DNA of 64,000 bases, taken from assembly GCA_937978655.1 (NCBI GenBank), contig CALJUX010000013.1, positions 1 to 64,000 of the forward strand. The letters run 5' to 3'. A program made the position numbers and the translations under genes. Source of the stretch: an uncultured Chromatiaceae bacterium. GTDB lineage: Bacteria > Pseudomonadota > Gammaproteobacteria > Enterobacterales > Alteromonadaceae. The notes under the pieces were generated by a model. The model ran no database searches and had not been told where the DNA came from. It was given only the letters and a program-made list of their open reading frames with translations. This document shows, in pieces, positions 18,095-26,428 of this stretch (positions within the stretch are counted from its first letter, which is position 1; every line of letters begins with the position of its first letter).

Positions 18095-18742
18095 TTGCTC
18101 CGTTCTGATGCACTGATCATCCGTGATTTAGGTCAGGTCGATTACACGTCGACCTGGCAACGGATGCAGCAATTTACTGATCAGCGTGATGACAGCACAG
18201 TGGACGAAATCTGGCTGCTGGAACACCCACCGGTATTTACCCAGGGCCAGGCCGGTAAAGCTGAACATCTGCTATTCCCGGGCGACATTCCGGTGGTGCA
18301 GGTCGACCGTGGCGGTCAGGTGACTTATCACGGGCCTGGTCAGCTGGTGGCTTATGTGTTGCTCAATATCAAACGGCGCAATTTAGGGGTACGCCAACTG
18401 GTGAACCTGATTGAACAGAGTATTGTTGATACACTGGCGCAGAATGAAGTGACGGCTTATTCCAAGGCGGACGCCCCCGGTGTTTATGTCGATGAAAAAA
18501 AAGTGGCCTCATTAGGCTTGCGGGTGCGTAAAGGCTGTACCTTCCATGGTCTGGCACTGAATGTCGATATGGATTTATCACCCTTTTCCCGTATTAACCC
18601 CTGCGGTTATGCCGGCATGCAAATGGTGCAAAGTAAAGATTTGGGCGGGCCTGTGTCAATGCAACAGGCAAAACAGCAACTGAGTGCTCAGCTGGTTAAA
18701 CTGCTGAATGTCAGTGAATTTCAGGAATTAACAGGGTTTTAG
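18095..18742 (+). CDS. lipB: Octanoyl-[ACP]:protein N-octanoyltransferase
   Basis: LipB transfers octanoyl groups from acyl carrier protein to the E2 and GcvH domains of lipoate-dependent enzymes. The product has 215 residues. The family motifs are RGGQVTYHGPGQLVAY near 70-85 (octanoyl pocket), the Lys-containing VASLGLRVRKGCTFHG near 133-148 and the NPCGYAGM segment with the catalytic Cys near 167-170. There is no ATG start. GAGGA at 18083-18087 is seven bases from the TTG at 18095, while an in-frame TTG at 18089 is only one base away, so 18095 is chosen. Confidence 0.94.
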   Translation: MLRSDALIIRDLGQVDYTSTWQRMQQFTDQRDDSTVDEIWLLEHPPVFTQGQAGKAEHLLFPGDIPVVQVDRGGQVTYHGPGQLVAYVLLNIKRRNLGVRQLVNLIEQSIVDTLAQNEVTAYSKADAPGVYVDEKKVASLGLRVRKGCTFHGLALNVDMDLSPFSRINPCGYAGMQMVQSKDLGGPVSMQQAKQQLSAQLVKLLNVSEFQELTGF

Positions 18743-18747
18743 TACAG

Positions 18748-19713
18748 ATGACCAAAACTGCCCGTATGGAGCCTGGTGTCAAACTGCGTGACGCCGACAA
18801 AATGGCCTTAATCCCGGTAAAAGTATTACCCACTGAACCGGCGGAAATGCTGCGAAAGCCAGCCTGGCTGAAAATCAAATTACCAAAAAGTTCGGAACGG
18901 ATTGACGAAATCAAAGGCGCCCTGCGCAAACATGGCCTGCATTCAGTCTGTGAAGAAGCATCCTGCCCGAATCTGACCGAGTGTTTTAACCACGGTACTG
19001 CCACTTTTATGATTTTGGGTGCGATCTGTACCCGTCGTTGTCCGTTTTGTGATGTGGCGCACGGCCGTCCGCTGCCACCAAGCGCCGAAGAGCCGGAAAA
19101 ACTGGCACTGACCATCAAAGACATGAAGCTGAAATATGTGGTGATCACTTCAGTGGACCGCGATGACCTGCGTGACGGTGGCGCTCAGCATTTTGCTGAC
19201 TGTATCAGCGCTATCCGCCGCGAAACGCCGGCGATCAAAATTGAAGTGCTGGTACCGGATTTCCGCGGCCGCATGGACACAGCGCTCGAGATACTGACGC
19301 AAACCCCACCGGATGTGTTTAACCATAACCTGGAAACCGCACCGCGCCTGTACAAACTGGCACGGCCGGGTGCAGACTACAAATGGTCACTGGAACTGCT
19401 ACGCCGTTACAAAGCAGCGCATCCGCAAGTGTCAACCAAATCCGGCCTGATGGTTGGCCTTGGCGAAACCACCGAAGAAATCATCGAAGTGATGAAAGAC
19501 TTACGCGCGCACAATGTCGATATGCTGACCGTCGGTCAATATCTGCAGCCAAGCAAGCACCACCTGCCGGTCAAACGTTACATGCCACCGGAAGAGTTTG
19601 ATGAGATCAAACGCATCGGTTACGAACTTGGCTTTAAGCATGTAGCCTCAGGGCCTTTTGTGCGCTCGAGCTACCATGCCGACCGTCAGGCGGCGGGTGA
19701 AGACATCAGCTGA
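18748..19713 (+). CDS. lipA: Lipoyl synthase
   Basis: LipA is a radical SAM enzyme that inserts two sulfurs into protein-bound octanoyl chains. The 321-residue protein (E. coli 321) carries the auxiliary cluster cysteines in CEEASCPNLTEC near 69-80. The radical-SAM CTRRCPFC motif is near 95-102, and the conserved C-terminal VRSSYHAD segment supplies the Ser ligand. It lies five bases after lipB, so both steps of lipoate synthesis are coupled, and a strong terminator follows. Confidence 0.97.
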   Translation: MTKTARMEPGVKLRDADKMALIPVKVLPTEPAEMLRKPAWLKIKLPKSSERIDEIKGALRKHGLHSVCEEASCPNLTECFNHGTATFMILGAICTRRCPFCDVAHGRPLPPSAEEPEKLALTIKDMKLKYVVITSVDRDDLRDGGAQHFADCISAIRRETPAIKIEVLVPDFRGRMDTALEILTQTPPDVFNHNLETAPRLYKLARPGADYKWSLELLRRYKAAHPQVSTKSGLMVGLGETTEEIIEVMKDLRAHNVDMLTVGQYLQPSKHHLPVKRYMPPEEFDEIKRIGYELGFKHVASGPFVRSSYHADRQAAGEDIS

Positions 19714-19743
19714 GCGGCGCACTTGCGCGCAATTTGATCTATG

Positions 19744-19774
19744 ACAGGCTGTGTTTCAACAGCCTGTTTTTTTT
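19744..19774 (+). terminator. Intrinsic terminator after lipA
   Basis: A perfect 9-bp stem pairs ACAGGCTGT (19744-19752) with ACAGCCTGT (19759-19767), with a six-base loop and a run of eight T. It closes the lipB-lipA unit 30 bases after the lipA stop. Confidence 0.92.
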
Positions 19775-19817
19775 CAGGAAAAGGGCTTATGCTCTAGCGA
19801 AGCCTCAAGGAGCTGTC

Positions 19818-20171
19818 ATGGATAACCGTAAGTTCAGCCGAATCTTATACAACAATCAGGCGACCCTGCGTTTTCAGGGGCAGAATTTCTTCACTCAGGT
19901 GCTGGATCTGTCGTTAAAAGGCGCCTTGGTACAGCGTCCTGCTGAATTCAGTGGCCTGGTGGGTGAACAAGCCCAGCTGCAGTTTCAGCTTGATCAGTCC
20001 GAGCTGGTGCTGGAAATGGATGTCAGTATTGCTCATCTGCACCCAACCACAATAGGTCTGCGCTGCGAGCGTATTGATATTGAAAGTGCCAGCCATCTGC
20101 GGCGTTTACTGGAACTGAATCTGGGTGATGCCGAACTGCTGAGCCGTGAACTCAGCGAGCTGTCGAACTGA
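19818..20171 (+). CDS. PilZ domain protein
   Basis: A 117-residue single-domain protein with the c-di-GMP signature of PilZ domains: RKFSR at 4-8 (RxxxR) and DLSLKG at about 29-34 (D/NxSxxG). The rest forms the expected beta barrel plus a C-terminal helix (SASHLRRLLELN). It probably binds cyclic di-GMP and relays it to a partner. The start at 19818 has AAGGAG upstream; a longer reading from 19734 would run through the lipA terminator and is rejected. Its last 20 bases overlap the 3' end of the convergent lipoprotein gene. Confidence 0.88.
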   Translation: MDNRKFSRILYNNQATLRFQGQNFFTQVLDLSLKGALVQRPAEFSGLVGEQAQLQFQLDQSELVLEMDVSIAHLHPTTIGLRCERIDIESASHLRRLLELNLGDAELLSRELSELSN

Positions 20172-21315
20172 CACCTGCCGCCTGCAGCGCGTCCTGCGCT
20201 GCCGGATATCCAAATGCAGCGGCCTGCTGCATCCAGAATTGCCACAGCGCCATATCCTGTTGTTGGCGCGCCAGATACGCAAAATAATACTGCACCGGCA
20301 TCAATAACTGCGGCTTGGTTAACTGCTGCTGCATGATACGCCGGTACAGTTCCGGCACCGCAAATTCATAGTGCTGCATATGGCTGTCTGCTTTGATGGG
20401 GCGCCAGGCCTGGATACCGGCCGTGCGGCAAGTGTCGACCGGCGTCAGCTGCAATTCCTGCAATGCCAGCCCCCAGTGCCTGGCATAACCTGCCGCCTGT
20501 GCAGGTTGCAGCAGCAGATTCGGCAACAGATCAGTACGGCGACATTCGGTCGCAGCCACATCCGGCGCTAGCGCATACTCGTCGATAAAACCCAGGGCGT
20601 GGCTGAATTCGTGCCGAAACAAAGCTGGCGAAAAATTCTCCGGCAATTGCAACCAACCGTTGTTGTAACTGGCCTGGCCGCGACCGGCAATAACCAACAG
20701 GATCTGCGCCGGGCTTTGTTGCATAACCTGACTGATGCTGGTGGTGTCACATGAAATGCGCTCCCCACCTTGCTCTGAACAACGTAAATCGCGGCTGTCG
20801 AGCAACACCGGCATTAAAAAACAGACCGGCAAGCTGGCAAAAGCTGACTGCGCCCAGTCATGCTGCAAACGCTGCCAATGCGTCACAGCTAATGCGGTGC
20901 TAAGCACAGGCTGCAGCCGTAACTGACAGCTGCCGGCCGTCACCAACGCAGAGAGTTGCGGCGGTGTTATGCCTGCTTCGCGCCACAATCCAAGCTCTGT
21001 GTGCTGTTCCTGGCTGATTGGACGCACCGACCAGTCCAGCAATTGCTGATACTGCTGCAACGGTCCCTGCTGTGCGCGCGTCAATGCAAGCCAATGCGAC
21101 ACTGCGCCCGGATGACCTTGGCGGATGGCCGTCACCAGATGTTCAGTCGCTTTGATCGGTAAATTCAGCTGCAGAGCCTGCTGTGCCCGGGCATATTCTA
21201 AAGCACCCGGAACAGACTCAGGCGCGGGCTGGCAAGCGCCCAGCAGTAAACATAAAAAAAAGCCAGCAAGCCGGCTTTTCTGACAAAGGAACAGACGCTT
21301 AATGCTGATGTGCAT
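20152..21315 (-). CDS. Putative lipoprotein with metzincin-like HExxHxxGxxD zinc motif
   Basis: I do not recognise this as a named family. The 387-residue product has a lipoprotein signal with lipobox LLGAC (Cys28). A helical, Sel1/TPR-like part lies at about 36-115, and a middle domain holds HEFSHALGFIDEY at 235-247. This matches the HExxHxxGxxD zinc site of metzincins; the following DEY recalls M64 peptidases. Several paired cysteines suggest disulfides in the periplasm. The C-terminus (about 340-375) again looks Sel1-like. The ATG at 21315 lies inside the end of nlpI with AGGG nine bases upstream, so translation is probably coupled to nlpI. Peptidase activity is inferred from the motif only. 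Confidence 0.72.
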   Translation of the reverse strand: MHISIKRLFLCQKSRLAGFFLCLLLGACQPAPESVPGALEYARAQQALQLNLPIKATEHLVTAIRQGHPGAVSHWLALTRAQQGPLQQYQQLLDWSVRPISQEQHTELGLWREAGITPPQLSALVTAGSCQLRLQPVLSTALAVTHWQRLQHDWAQSAFASLPVCFLMPVLLDSRDLRCSEQGGERISCDTTSISQVMQQSPAQILLVIAGRGQASYNNGWLQLPENFSPALFRHEFSHALGFIDEYALAPDVAATECRRTDLLPNLLLQPAQAAGYARHWGLALQELQLTPVDTCRTAGIQAWRPIKADSHMQHYEFAVPELYRRIMQQQLTKPQLLMPVQYYFAYLARQQQDMALWQFWMQQAAAFGYPAAQDALQAAGVSSTAR

Positions 21316-22234
21316 CAATCGCATCCCTGGTGTCCATCGGTTCCACAACCGCCTGACGTAAGCGATTCATTTCCAGCCGGGCATAACGATGTTCAACAAA
21401 CTCGTACACGTTGGTCGACAATGACTTTTTGTAATAAGCCACGGCTTGTGTCGGGTTGTGTTTTAAGCCATGCCAGCGCGCCAGATAAAAATACACTTCG
21501 CACAGTTGCTCGGCCAATTGCTTGGGTTCCGTTACATCAGTGCTGGCTAATTGTAACAACTGCTGCTCGTTGATTTGGCCCAGATAAAATGCCACGATTT
21601 GTGCCGACCAGACGGTTTTATCCAGCCCTTGCTGATGTTTCGCCAGATTTGCCAGCGCTGCAGTCTCGGACTGCTCGGCCTCAGCCAGATACAACCACAA
21701 ACTGCGGTAAGGATCATCAGGCTTCATCGCCTGAAAATGCTGAAAATCACTGATCGCTAGCGCCAGCTTGCCATCATACTGCAGGGCGATACCGCGATTC
21801 AGATAAGCGTACTGATACTTAGGCTCCAGTTCCAACGCCGAGTCAAAAGCATCATAGGCCTGCTCAAAATCACCACTGATCGTATGCTGGATGCCAATAA
21901 AGTTATAAGCATCCGCCATATCCGGCTGTAAGCGCAACGCCCGCATAAAATCATAACGGGCCAGAGCAGACAAACCGACACTGTCGTACATGACTCCGCG
22001 ATCATAATGCAGACGGGCCCGTTCCGACTCAGACAGCTTGGCGTTTTGCAGCATTTCACTGATGCGCGCGATAGCAATTTCAGTGCGAAATGGCGCAGCA
22101 AGCGGTTCTGGTTCAAGCGGGTTTTCAACGAGGACACCAACGGGCGCTTTGGGCGCCAGTTGGCAAGCAGGTAACGCCACTACTGCACTGAGCAGCAGTG
22201 GCACCAGCAGCAGCTTAGTTAACTGCTTCGGCAT
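21299..22234 (-). CDS. nlpI: Lipoprotein NlpI, TPR adaptor
   Basis: NlpI is an outer-membrane TPR lipoprotein. In E. coli it scaffolds the Prc protease and peptidoglycan hydrolases and controls MepS turnover. The 311-residue product has lipobox LPAC (Cys24). TPR units lie around 65-170, including ARLHYDRGVMYDSVGL, ALRLQPDMADAYNFIG and ALELEPKYQYAYLNRG. The ATG at 22234 has GAGG six bases upstream and overlaps the last 20 bases of pnp, which fits the conserved pnp-nlpI order. Its 3' end in turn overlaps the start of the metzincin-like lipoprotein gene. Confidence 0.93.
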   Translation of the reverse strand: MPKQLTKLLLVPLLLSAVVALPACQLAPKAPVGVLVENPLEPEPLAAPFRTEIAIARISEMLQNAKLSESERARLHYDRGVMYDSVGLSALARYDFMRALRLQPDMADAYNFIGIQHTISGDFEQAYDAFDSALELEPKYQYAYLNRGIALQYDGKLALAISDFQHFQAMKPDDPYRSLWLYLAEAEQSETAALANLAKHQQGLDKTVWSAQIVAFYLGQINEQQLLQLASTDVTEPKQLAEQLCEVYFYLARWHGLKHNPTQAVAYYKKSLSTNVYEFVEHRYARLEMNRLRQAVVEPMDTRDAIDAHQH

Positions 22235-24341
22235 GGGCAGCCTCGCCCGGTTTTGCATTGGCTTCTTTGATAGACAGACGGACACGGCCTTGTTTGTCTA
22301 CTTCCAGCACCTTCACTTTAACTTTCTGACCCAGTTGCAGGTGTTCGGCCACGTTGTTCACGCGCTCATCAGAGATTTGTGAAATGTGCACCAGACCATC
22401 TTTACCTGGCAGGACGTTGACGAATGCACCGAAATCAACGATACGCACGACTTCACCGTCGTACACGGCACCCACTTCGATTTCAGCGGTAATGGCTTCA
22501 ATCTTCGCGATAGCAATACCAGCAGCAGCGCTGTTGGTGGCAGCGATTTTGACTGTACCGTCATCTTCGATTTCGATGGTGGTGCCTGACTCTTCAGTGA
22601 TCTGACGGATCACAGCGCCGCCTTTACCGATCACATCACGGATTTTCTCCGGGTTGATGTGTAAGGTATAGATGCGTGGTGCGTGTTCAGACAGCTCAGA
22701 GCGGTGTGTGCTGATCGCAGAATCCATTACGCCCAGAATGTGGATACGGGCAGCTTTGGCTTGTTTCAGTGCGATCTGCATGATTTCTTTGGTGATACCT
22801 TCAATCTTGATATCCATCTGCAGTGCAGTGATACCAGCGGTTGTACCGGCTACTTTGAAGTCCATGTCGCCCAGGTGATCTTCGTCGCCCAGAATGTCAG
22901 ACAGTACGACAAAGTTGTCGCCTTCTTTCACCAGACCCATGGCGATACCCGCAACAGAGGCTTTGATTGGTACACCGGCATCCATCAGCGCCAGTGAAGA
23001 ACCACAGACTGACGCCATCGAGCTTGAGCCGTTTGATTCAGTGATTTCAGACACCATCCGCACTGTGTACGGGAAAGCATCAAAATCAGGCATCACGGCA
23101 GCAACACCACGTTTTGCCAGACGACCGTGACCAATCTCGCGGCGTTTTGGTGAACCGACCATGCCGGTTTCGCCAACAGAGAACGGCGGGAAGTTGTAGT
23201 GGAACAGGAAGTTATCAGTTTTGTCTGACAGCAGGTCATCTACAGTTTGTGCATCACGGGCAGTACCCAAAGTACAAGTGACCAGCGCTTGTGTTTCACC
23301 ACGGGTGAACAGCGCTGAACCGTGCGTACGTGGCAGTAAACCAGTCATCACTGACAGACCGCGGATCATTTCGTTGTCGCGACCATCAATACGTGGTTCG
23401 CCGGCAATGATACGGCTACGGACGATTTTTGATTCCAGGTTATGGAAAATTTCGCCGGCTTCAGTGTCGTTGAAGCTTTCGCCTTCAGCCAGTTCAGCTT
23501 TGATTTGGGCAAATACTTCAGCTTTGATAGCGCCAATGCGCTCATAGCGTTTTGCTTTTTCGGTGATGCGGTATGCTTCGCCAACAGCGGCAGTCGACAG
23601 CGCTTCAATTTTGCTGATCAGCGTGTCATTTTTCGGCTTAGCGACCCAGTTCCAGGCTGGTTTGGCTGCTTCAGCAGCGAATTCAGCGATAGCTTTGATG
23701 GCAACCTGCATTTGGTCGTGACCATAAACCACAGCACCTAACATGACGTCTTCTGACAGCACTTCAGCTTCAGATTCAACCATCAATACAGCGTTGGCAG
23801 TACCGGCGACAACCAGGTCCAGCTTACTGGTTTTCAGCGCAGTTTCAGACGGGTTCAGTACGTACTGGTCGTTGATGTAACCAACACGGGCAGCGCCCAG
23901 CGGGCCGCTGAACGGAATGCCGGAAATCGCCAGCGCAGCAGAAGTACCAAGAATAGAGATGATGTCCGGCTGGATGTCCGGCTCAACAGAAACCACAGTC
24001 GCAATAACCTGAACTTCGTTGGTGAAGCCTTCAGGGAACAGTGGGCGGATTGGACGGTCGATCAGACGTGAAGTTAAAGTTTCGCCTTCGCTTGGACGGC
24101 CTTCACGTTTAAAGAAGCCACCTGGGATACGGCCGGCAGCATACATTTTTTCCTGGTAGTTTACCGTCAGCGGGAAAAAGTCCTGACCTGGTTTTGGTTC
24201 TCTTTTACCAACTACAGTCACCAGAACGGCGGTATCGCCCATGCTGGCTAATACGGCGCCGTCCGCCTGACGGGCAATGACACCGGTTTCTAAAGTGACG
24301 GTATGCTGACCGAACTGGAATGATTTTACGATAGGATTCAC
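22215..24341 (-). CDS. pnp: Polyribonucleotide nucleotidyltransferase (PNPase)
   Basis: PNPase is a phosphorolytic 3'-5' exoribonuclease and a degradosome component. The 708-residue product (E. coli 711) has two RNase PH domains: the first at about 10-140, the second at about 315-545 with the FFGSP-type FSVGETGMVGSPKRREIGHGRLAKR segment split over 395-420. A KH domain (about 555-615) and an S1 domain (about 622-690) follow. The GTG at 24341 (VNPIVKSFQFG) has GGAA nine bases upstream; an in-frame upstream region back to 24578 has no PNPase similarity and crosses the rpsO terminator. Confidence 0.97.
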   Translation of the reverse strand: MNPIVKSFQFGQHTVTLETGVIARQADGAVLASMGDTAVLVTVVGKREPKPGQDFFPLTVNYQEKMYAAGRIPGGFFKREGRPSEGETLTSRLIDRPIRPLFPEGFTNEVQVIATVVSVEPDIQPDIISILGTSAALAISGIPFSGPLGAARVGYINDQYVLNPSETALKTSKLDLVVAGTANAVLMVESEAEVLSEDVMLGAVVYGHDQMQVAIKAIAEFAAEAAKPAWNWVAKPKNDTLISKIEALSTAAVGEAYRITEKAKRYERIGAIKAEVFAQIKAELAEGESFNDTEAGEIFHNLESKIVRSRIIAGEPRIDGRDNEMIRGLSVMTGLLPRTHGSALFTRGETQALVTCTLGTARDAQTVDDLLSDKTDNFLFHYNFPPFSVGETGMVGSPKRREIGHGRLAKRGVAAVMPDFDAFPYTVRMVSEITESNGSSSMASVCGSSLALMDAGVPIKASVAGIAMGLVKEGDNFVVLSDILGDEDHLGDMDFKVAGTTAGITALQMDIKIEGITKEIMQIALKQAKAARIHILGVMDSAISTHRSELSEHAPRIYTLHINPEKIRDVIGKGGAVIRQITEESGTTIEIEDDGTVKIAATNSAAAGIAIAKIEAITAEIEVGAVYDGEVVRIVDFGAFVNVLPGKDGLVHISQISDERVNNVAEHLQLGQKVKVKVLEVDKQGRVRLSIKEANAKPGEAAHAEAVN

Positions 24342-24365
24342 TTGATATTTTTCCTTTGTCTTGTA

Positions 24366-24400
24366 CGCGTGGATCAGGGCCCTGCTGGGCCTTTTACGCG
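24366..24400 (-). promoter_or_regulatory. pnp leader hairpin
   Basis: An inner stem pairs GGCCC (24378-24382) with GGGCC (24387-24391), and an outer stem pairs CGCGT (24366-24370) with ACGCG (24396-24400). It lies 25 bases upstream of the pnp start. In E. coli a pnp leader stem is cut by RNase III and lets PNPase repress itself; a similar role here is inferred from position only. Confidence 0.5.
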
Positions 24401-24565
24401 GTGTATTTTTGGCTCGATATTGCGCGGCACAGTATAGCTGTTTCAGCAGCGGAAAAGATAGTTCAGCACCAGAGTGCTGCAGGAAAAAGCACAGCTTTTT
24501 GTTGCGCTGAAATGGGGTGCGGAAGAATTCGCCGGACTCAGAGGGATTGCAATATTCCGGCCATA

Positions 24566-24593
24566 AAAAAAGGGGCATAAGCCCCTTTTTTTA
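24566..24593 (-). terminator. Intrinsic terminator after rpsO
   Basis: AAGGGGC (24571-24577) pairs with GCCCCTT (24582-24588) across ATAA, and the stem extends through flanking A and T runs. It is 17 bases after the rpsO stop on the minus strand, before pnp, as in E. coli where partial read-through feeds pnp. Confidence 0.9.
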
Positions 24594-24610
24594 CTGGTTT
24601 AGCAGGTCGA

Positions 24611-24880
24611 TTAACGACGCAGACCTAAACGCTCGATCAGTGTTGCATAACGTGCTGAATCAGTACGTTTCAGGTAGTCCAGCAGTTTACGACGCTGAGA
24701 AACCATCCGCAGCAGACCACGACGTGAGTGGAAGTCGTGTTTGTGTTCAGCGAAGTGTGGTTGCAGTTTGTTGATAGAACCGGTCAGCAGAGCAACCTGA
24801 ACTTCAGTTGAACCTGAATCAGCAGCGTTTGCACCGAAGTCGGCCAGGATTTTTGCTTTTTCTGCAGTAGTTAGTGACAT
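24611..24880 (-). CDS. rpsO: 30S ribosomal protein uS15
   Basis: uS15 is a primary 16S rRNA binder at the three-way junction of the central domain. The 89-residue length equals that of E. coli S15. The conserved segments DTGSTEVQVALLT-like (here ADSGSTEVQVALLT, about 21-34), HKHDFHSRRGLLRMVSQRRKLLDYLK and the C-terminal LGLRR are present. A strong GGAGGA ribosome site precedes the ATG. It has its own promoter and a terminator before pnp. Confidence 0.98.
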   Translation of the reverse strand: MSLTTAEKAKILADFGANAADSGSTEVQVALLTGSINKLQPHFAEHKHDFHSRRGLLRMVSQRRKLLDYLKRTDSARYATLIERLGLRR

Positions 24881-24951
24881 GGTATCCTCCAGGATATGAA
24901 ATACAGCCGCAGCCAGGCACTAATCCAGCCTACGACCAAAAATGAGCGCGC

Positions 24952-24979
24952 ATTCTAACATAGCCAGCTCACAGCACAA
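24952..24979 (-). promoter_or_regulatory. Probable rpsO promoter
   Basis: On the minus strand TTGTGC (24979-24974) and TAGAAT (24957-24952) are 16 bases apart, about 70 bases upstream of the rpsO ATG and just after the truB stop. Confidence 0.55.
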
Positions 24980-24987
24980 GCGTTATC

Positions 24988-25914
24988 TCAGCGATTCGCC
25001 GTATTCAGCAGACGACGCACTTTTAATTCCGCGCCATCCTGCATGCCAACGCCGATAAAACTTTGCTGCTCGTCATAAAGCGCGATGGCATCGCTTGGCC
25101 CTGCCGGCAATAACTGCAGCAAGTCAGGCGTCAGCAGCACGGTCTGACCGTGGCGCAAACGGGTGACCGCAGCAGCTGCAAGGTTCAGACGCGGCAAACC
25201 GGCCAGCGCATAGTCCATCGGTAACAGCAAGGCATCCAATGCAGCCCAGTCCTGGGCTTGATTCAACGGTGCCAGAAACTCGTCGGTCAGCATCTGACTG
25301 GCCTGAAAAGGCCCGACCTGAGTCCGGCGCAGCGCCGTGACATAAGCACCGCTGCCCAGCGTTTCGCCCAAATCATCAATCAGGGTGCGGATATAAGTAC
25401 CTTTGCTGCAATGCACGATAAAACGCGCATCCTGGCCATCAAAATCCAGCAAATCAAAGCGGAAGATATTGATAGGCCGGGCGTCGCGCGGCACTGTGAT
25501 GCCCTGACGCGCATATTTGTATAGCGGTTGTCCCTGATATTTCAGCGCGGAAAACATCGTAGGCACTTGCAGCTGCGGACCACGCATCTTTTCAACAGCC
25601 TGCTGTAACTGCGCCAGATCAAAGTTAACCGGTTTTTCGCTGATGATTTCACCGGCTGCGTCTGAAGTGTCAGTGCGTATGCCAAAACGCGCGCTGACTT
25701 CATACGTCTTGTCGGTATCCAGCAGAAACTGGCTGAACTTGGTGGCTTCACCAAAACAAATTGGCAATAAACCAGACGCCAGCGGATCTAAAGCACCGGT
25801 ATGACCGGCTTTTTCGGCCTGATATAACCAGCGTACCCGCTGTAAAATGCCATTACTGGACACTTCCAGCGGTTTATCCAACAGCAAAATGCCGTCAACG
25901 ATACGACGCGCCAT
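24988..25914 (-). CDS. truB: tRNA pseudouridine55 synthase
   Basis: TruB converts U55 in the T arm of tRNAs to pseudouridine. The 308-residue protein has the motif GHTGALDPLASGLLP near 37-51 with the catalytic Asp, the KTYEVSARFG motif near 67-76, and a C-terminal PUA-like domain after about 245. It starts two bases after the rbfA stop, which is the conserved infB-rbfA-truB order. Confidence 0.97.
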   Translation of the reverse strand: MARRIVDGILLLDKPLEVSSNGILQRVRWLYQAEKAGHTGALDPLASGLLPICFGEATKFSQFLLDTDKTYEVSARFGIRTDTSDAAGEIISEKPVNFDLAQLQQAVEKMRGPQLQVPTMFSALKYQGQPLYKYARQGITVPRDARPINIFRFDLLDFDGQDARFIVHCSKGTYIRTLIDDLGETLGSGAYVTALRRTQVGPFQASQMLTDEFLAPLNQAQDWAALDALLLPMDYALAGLPRLNLAAAAVTRLRHGQTVLLTPDLLQLLPAGPSDAIALYDEQQSFIGVGMQDGAELKVRRLLNTANR

Positions 25915-25916
25915 GG

Positions 25917-26351
25917 TTATTCTTCTTCGTCTGACTTGGTCTCAGCACCTGGTCTTGGATCGAGCTCCTGGCCTGCTGCAACGCGTTTCTGCTCATCGCT
26001 TTTACGCACATTCTCTACCAGATTCGCCATCCTGATGCCTTCATCCAGCGACTTATCGAAGTAAAAACGCACGGTAGGCACAATCCGCGCCTGAATACGT
26101 TTAGCGATGAGGCTACGGATAAAACCACTGGCATCGTTCAGGATGTCGAGGTTTTGCTTCACTTTATCCGCGTCAAGACCAAGGAAAGTCACATAAACTT
26201 TGGCGTGCGACAGGTCTTTCGACACATCGACGTCAGACACTGTGATCATGGTATGTAACCGTGGATCTTTAATTTCCCGCTGCAAAATGAGCGCCATTTC
26301 TTGCTGCATTTGCTGGGCGAGCCGGTCAACCCGGCTGAATTCTTTTGCCAT
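25917..26351 (-). CDS. rbfA: Ribosome-binding factor A
   Basis: RbfA is a KH-domain factor for late 30S maturation and cold-shock growth. The 144-residue product begins MAKEFSRVDRLAQQMQ and carries the family core EIKDPRLHTMITVSDVDVS-like segment (27-46) and RTVPTVRFYFD-like RIVPTVRFYFD (about 92-102). An acidic C-terminal tail ends DEEE. The ATG at 26351 has AGG eight bases upstream; a GTG three codons earlier is possible but lacks a spaced ribosome site. Confidence 0.95.
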   Translation of the reverse strand: MAKEFSRVDRLAQQMQQEMALILQREIKDPRLHTMITVSDVDVSKDLSHAKVYVTFLGLDADKVKQNLDILNDASGFIRSLIAKRIQARIVPTVRFYFDKSLDEGIRMANLVENVRKSDEQKRVAAGQELDPRPGAETKSDEEE

Positions 26352-26373
26352 AATACTCACCTGAAATCAGAAA

Positions 26374-26396
26374 CAAACAGGGGCCGCTGGCCCCTG
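26374..26396 (-). terminator. Hairpin between infB and rbfA
   Basis: A perfect 8-bp GC-rich stem pairs CAGGGGCC (26378-26385) with GGCCCCTG (26389-26396), with a three-base loop, followed on the minus strand by TTTGTTT. It probably acts as a partial terminator or processing site inside the operon. Confidence 0.55.
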
Positions 26397-26428
26397 CTTC
26401 ATTCAATAATTTCTATTAACTTAATAGA

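Noticed and set aside
24342..24578. N-terminal extension of PNPase by 79 residues
   Set aside because: It crosses the rpsO terminator, has no PNPase similarity, and the GTG at 24341 has a good ribosome site.
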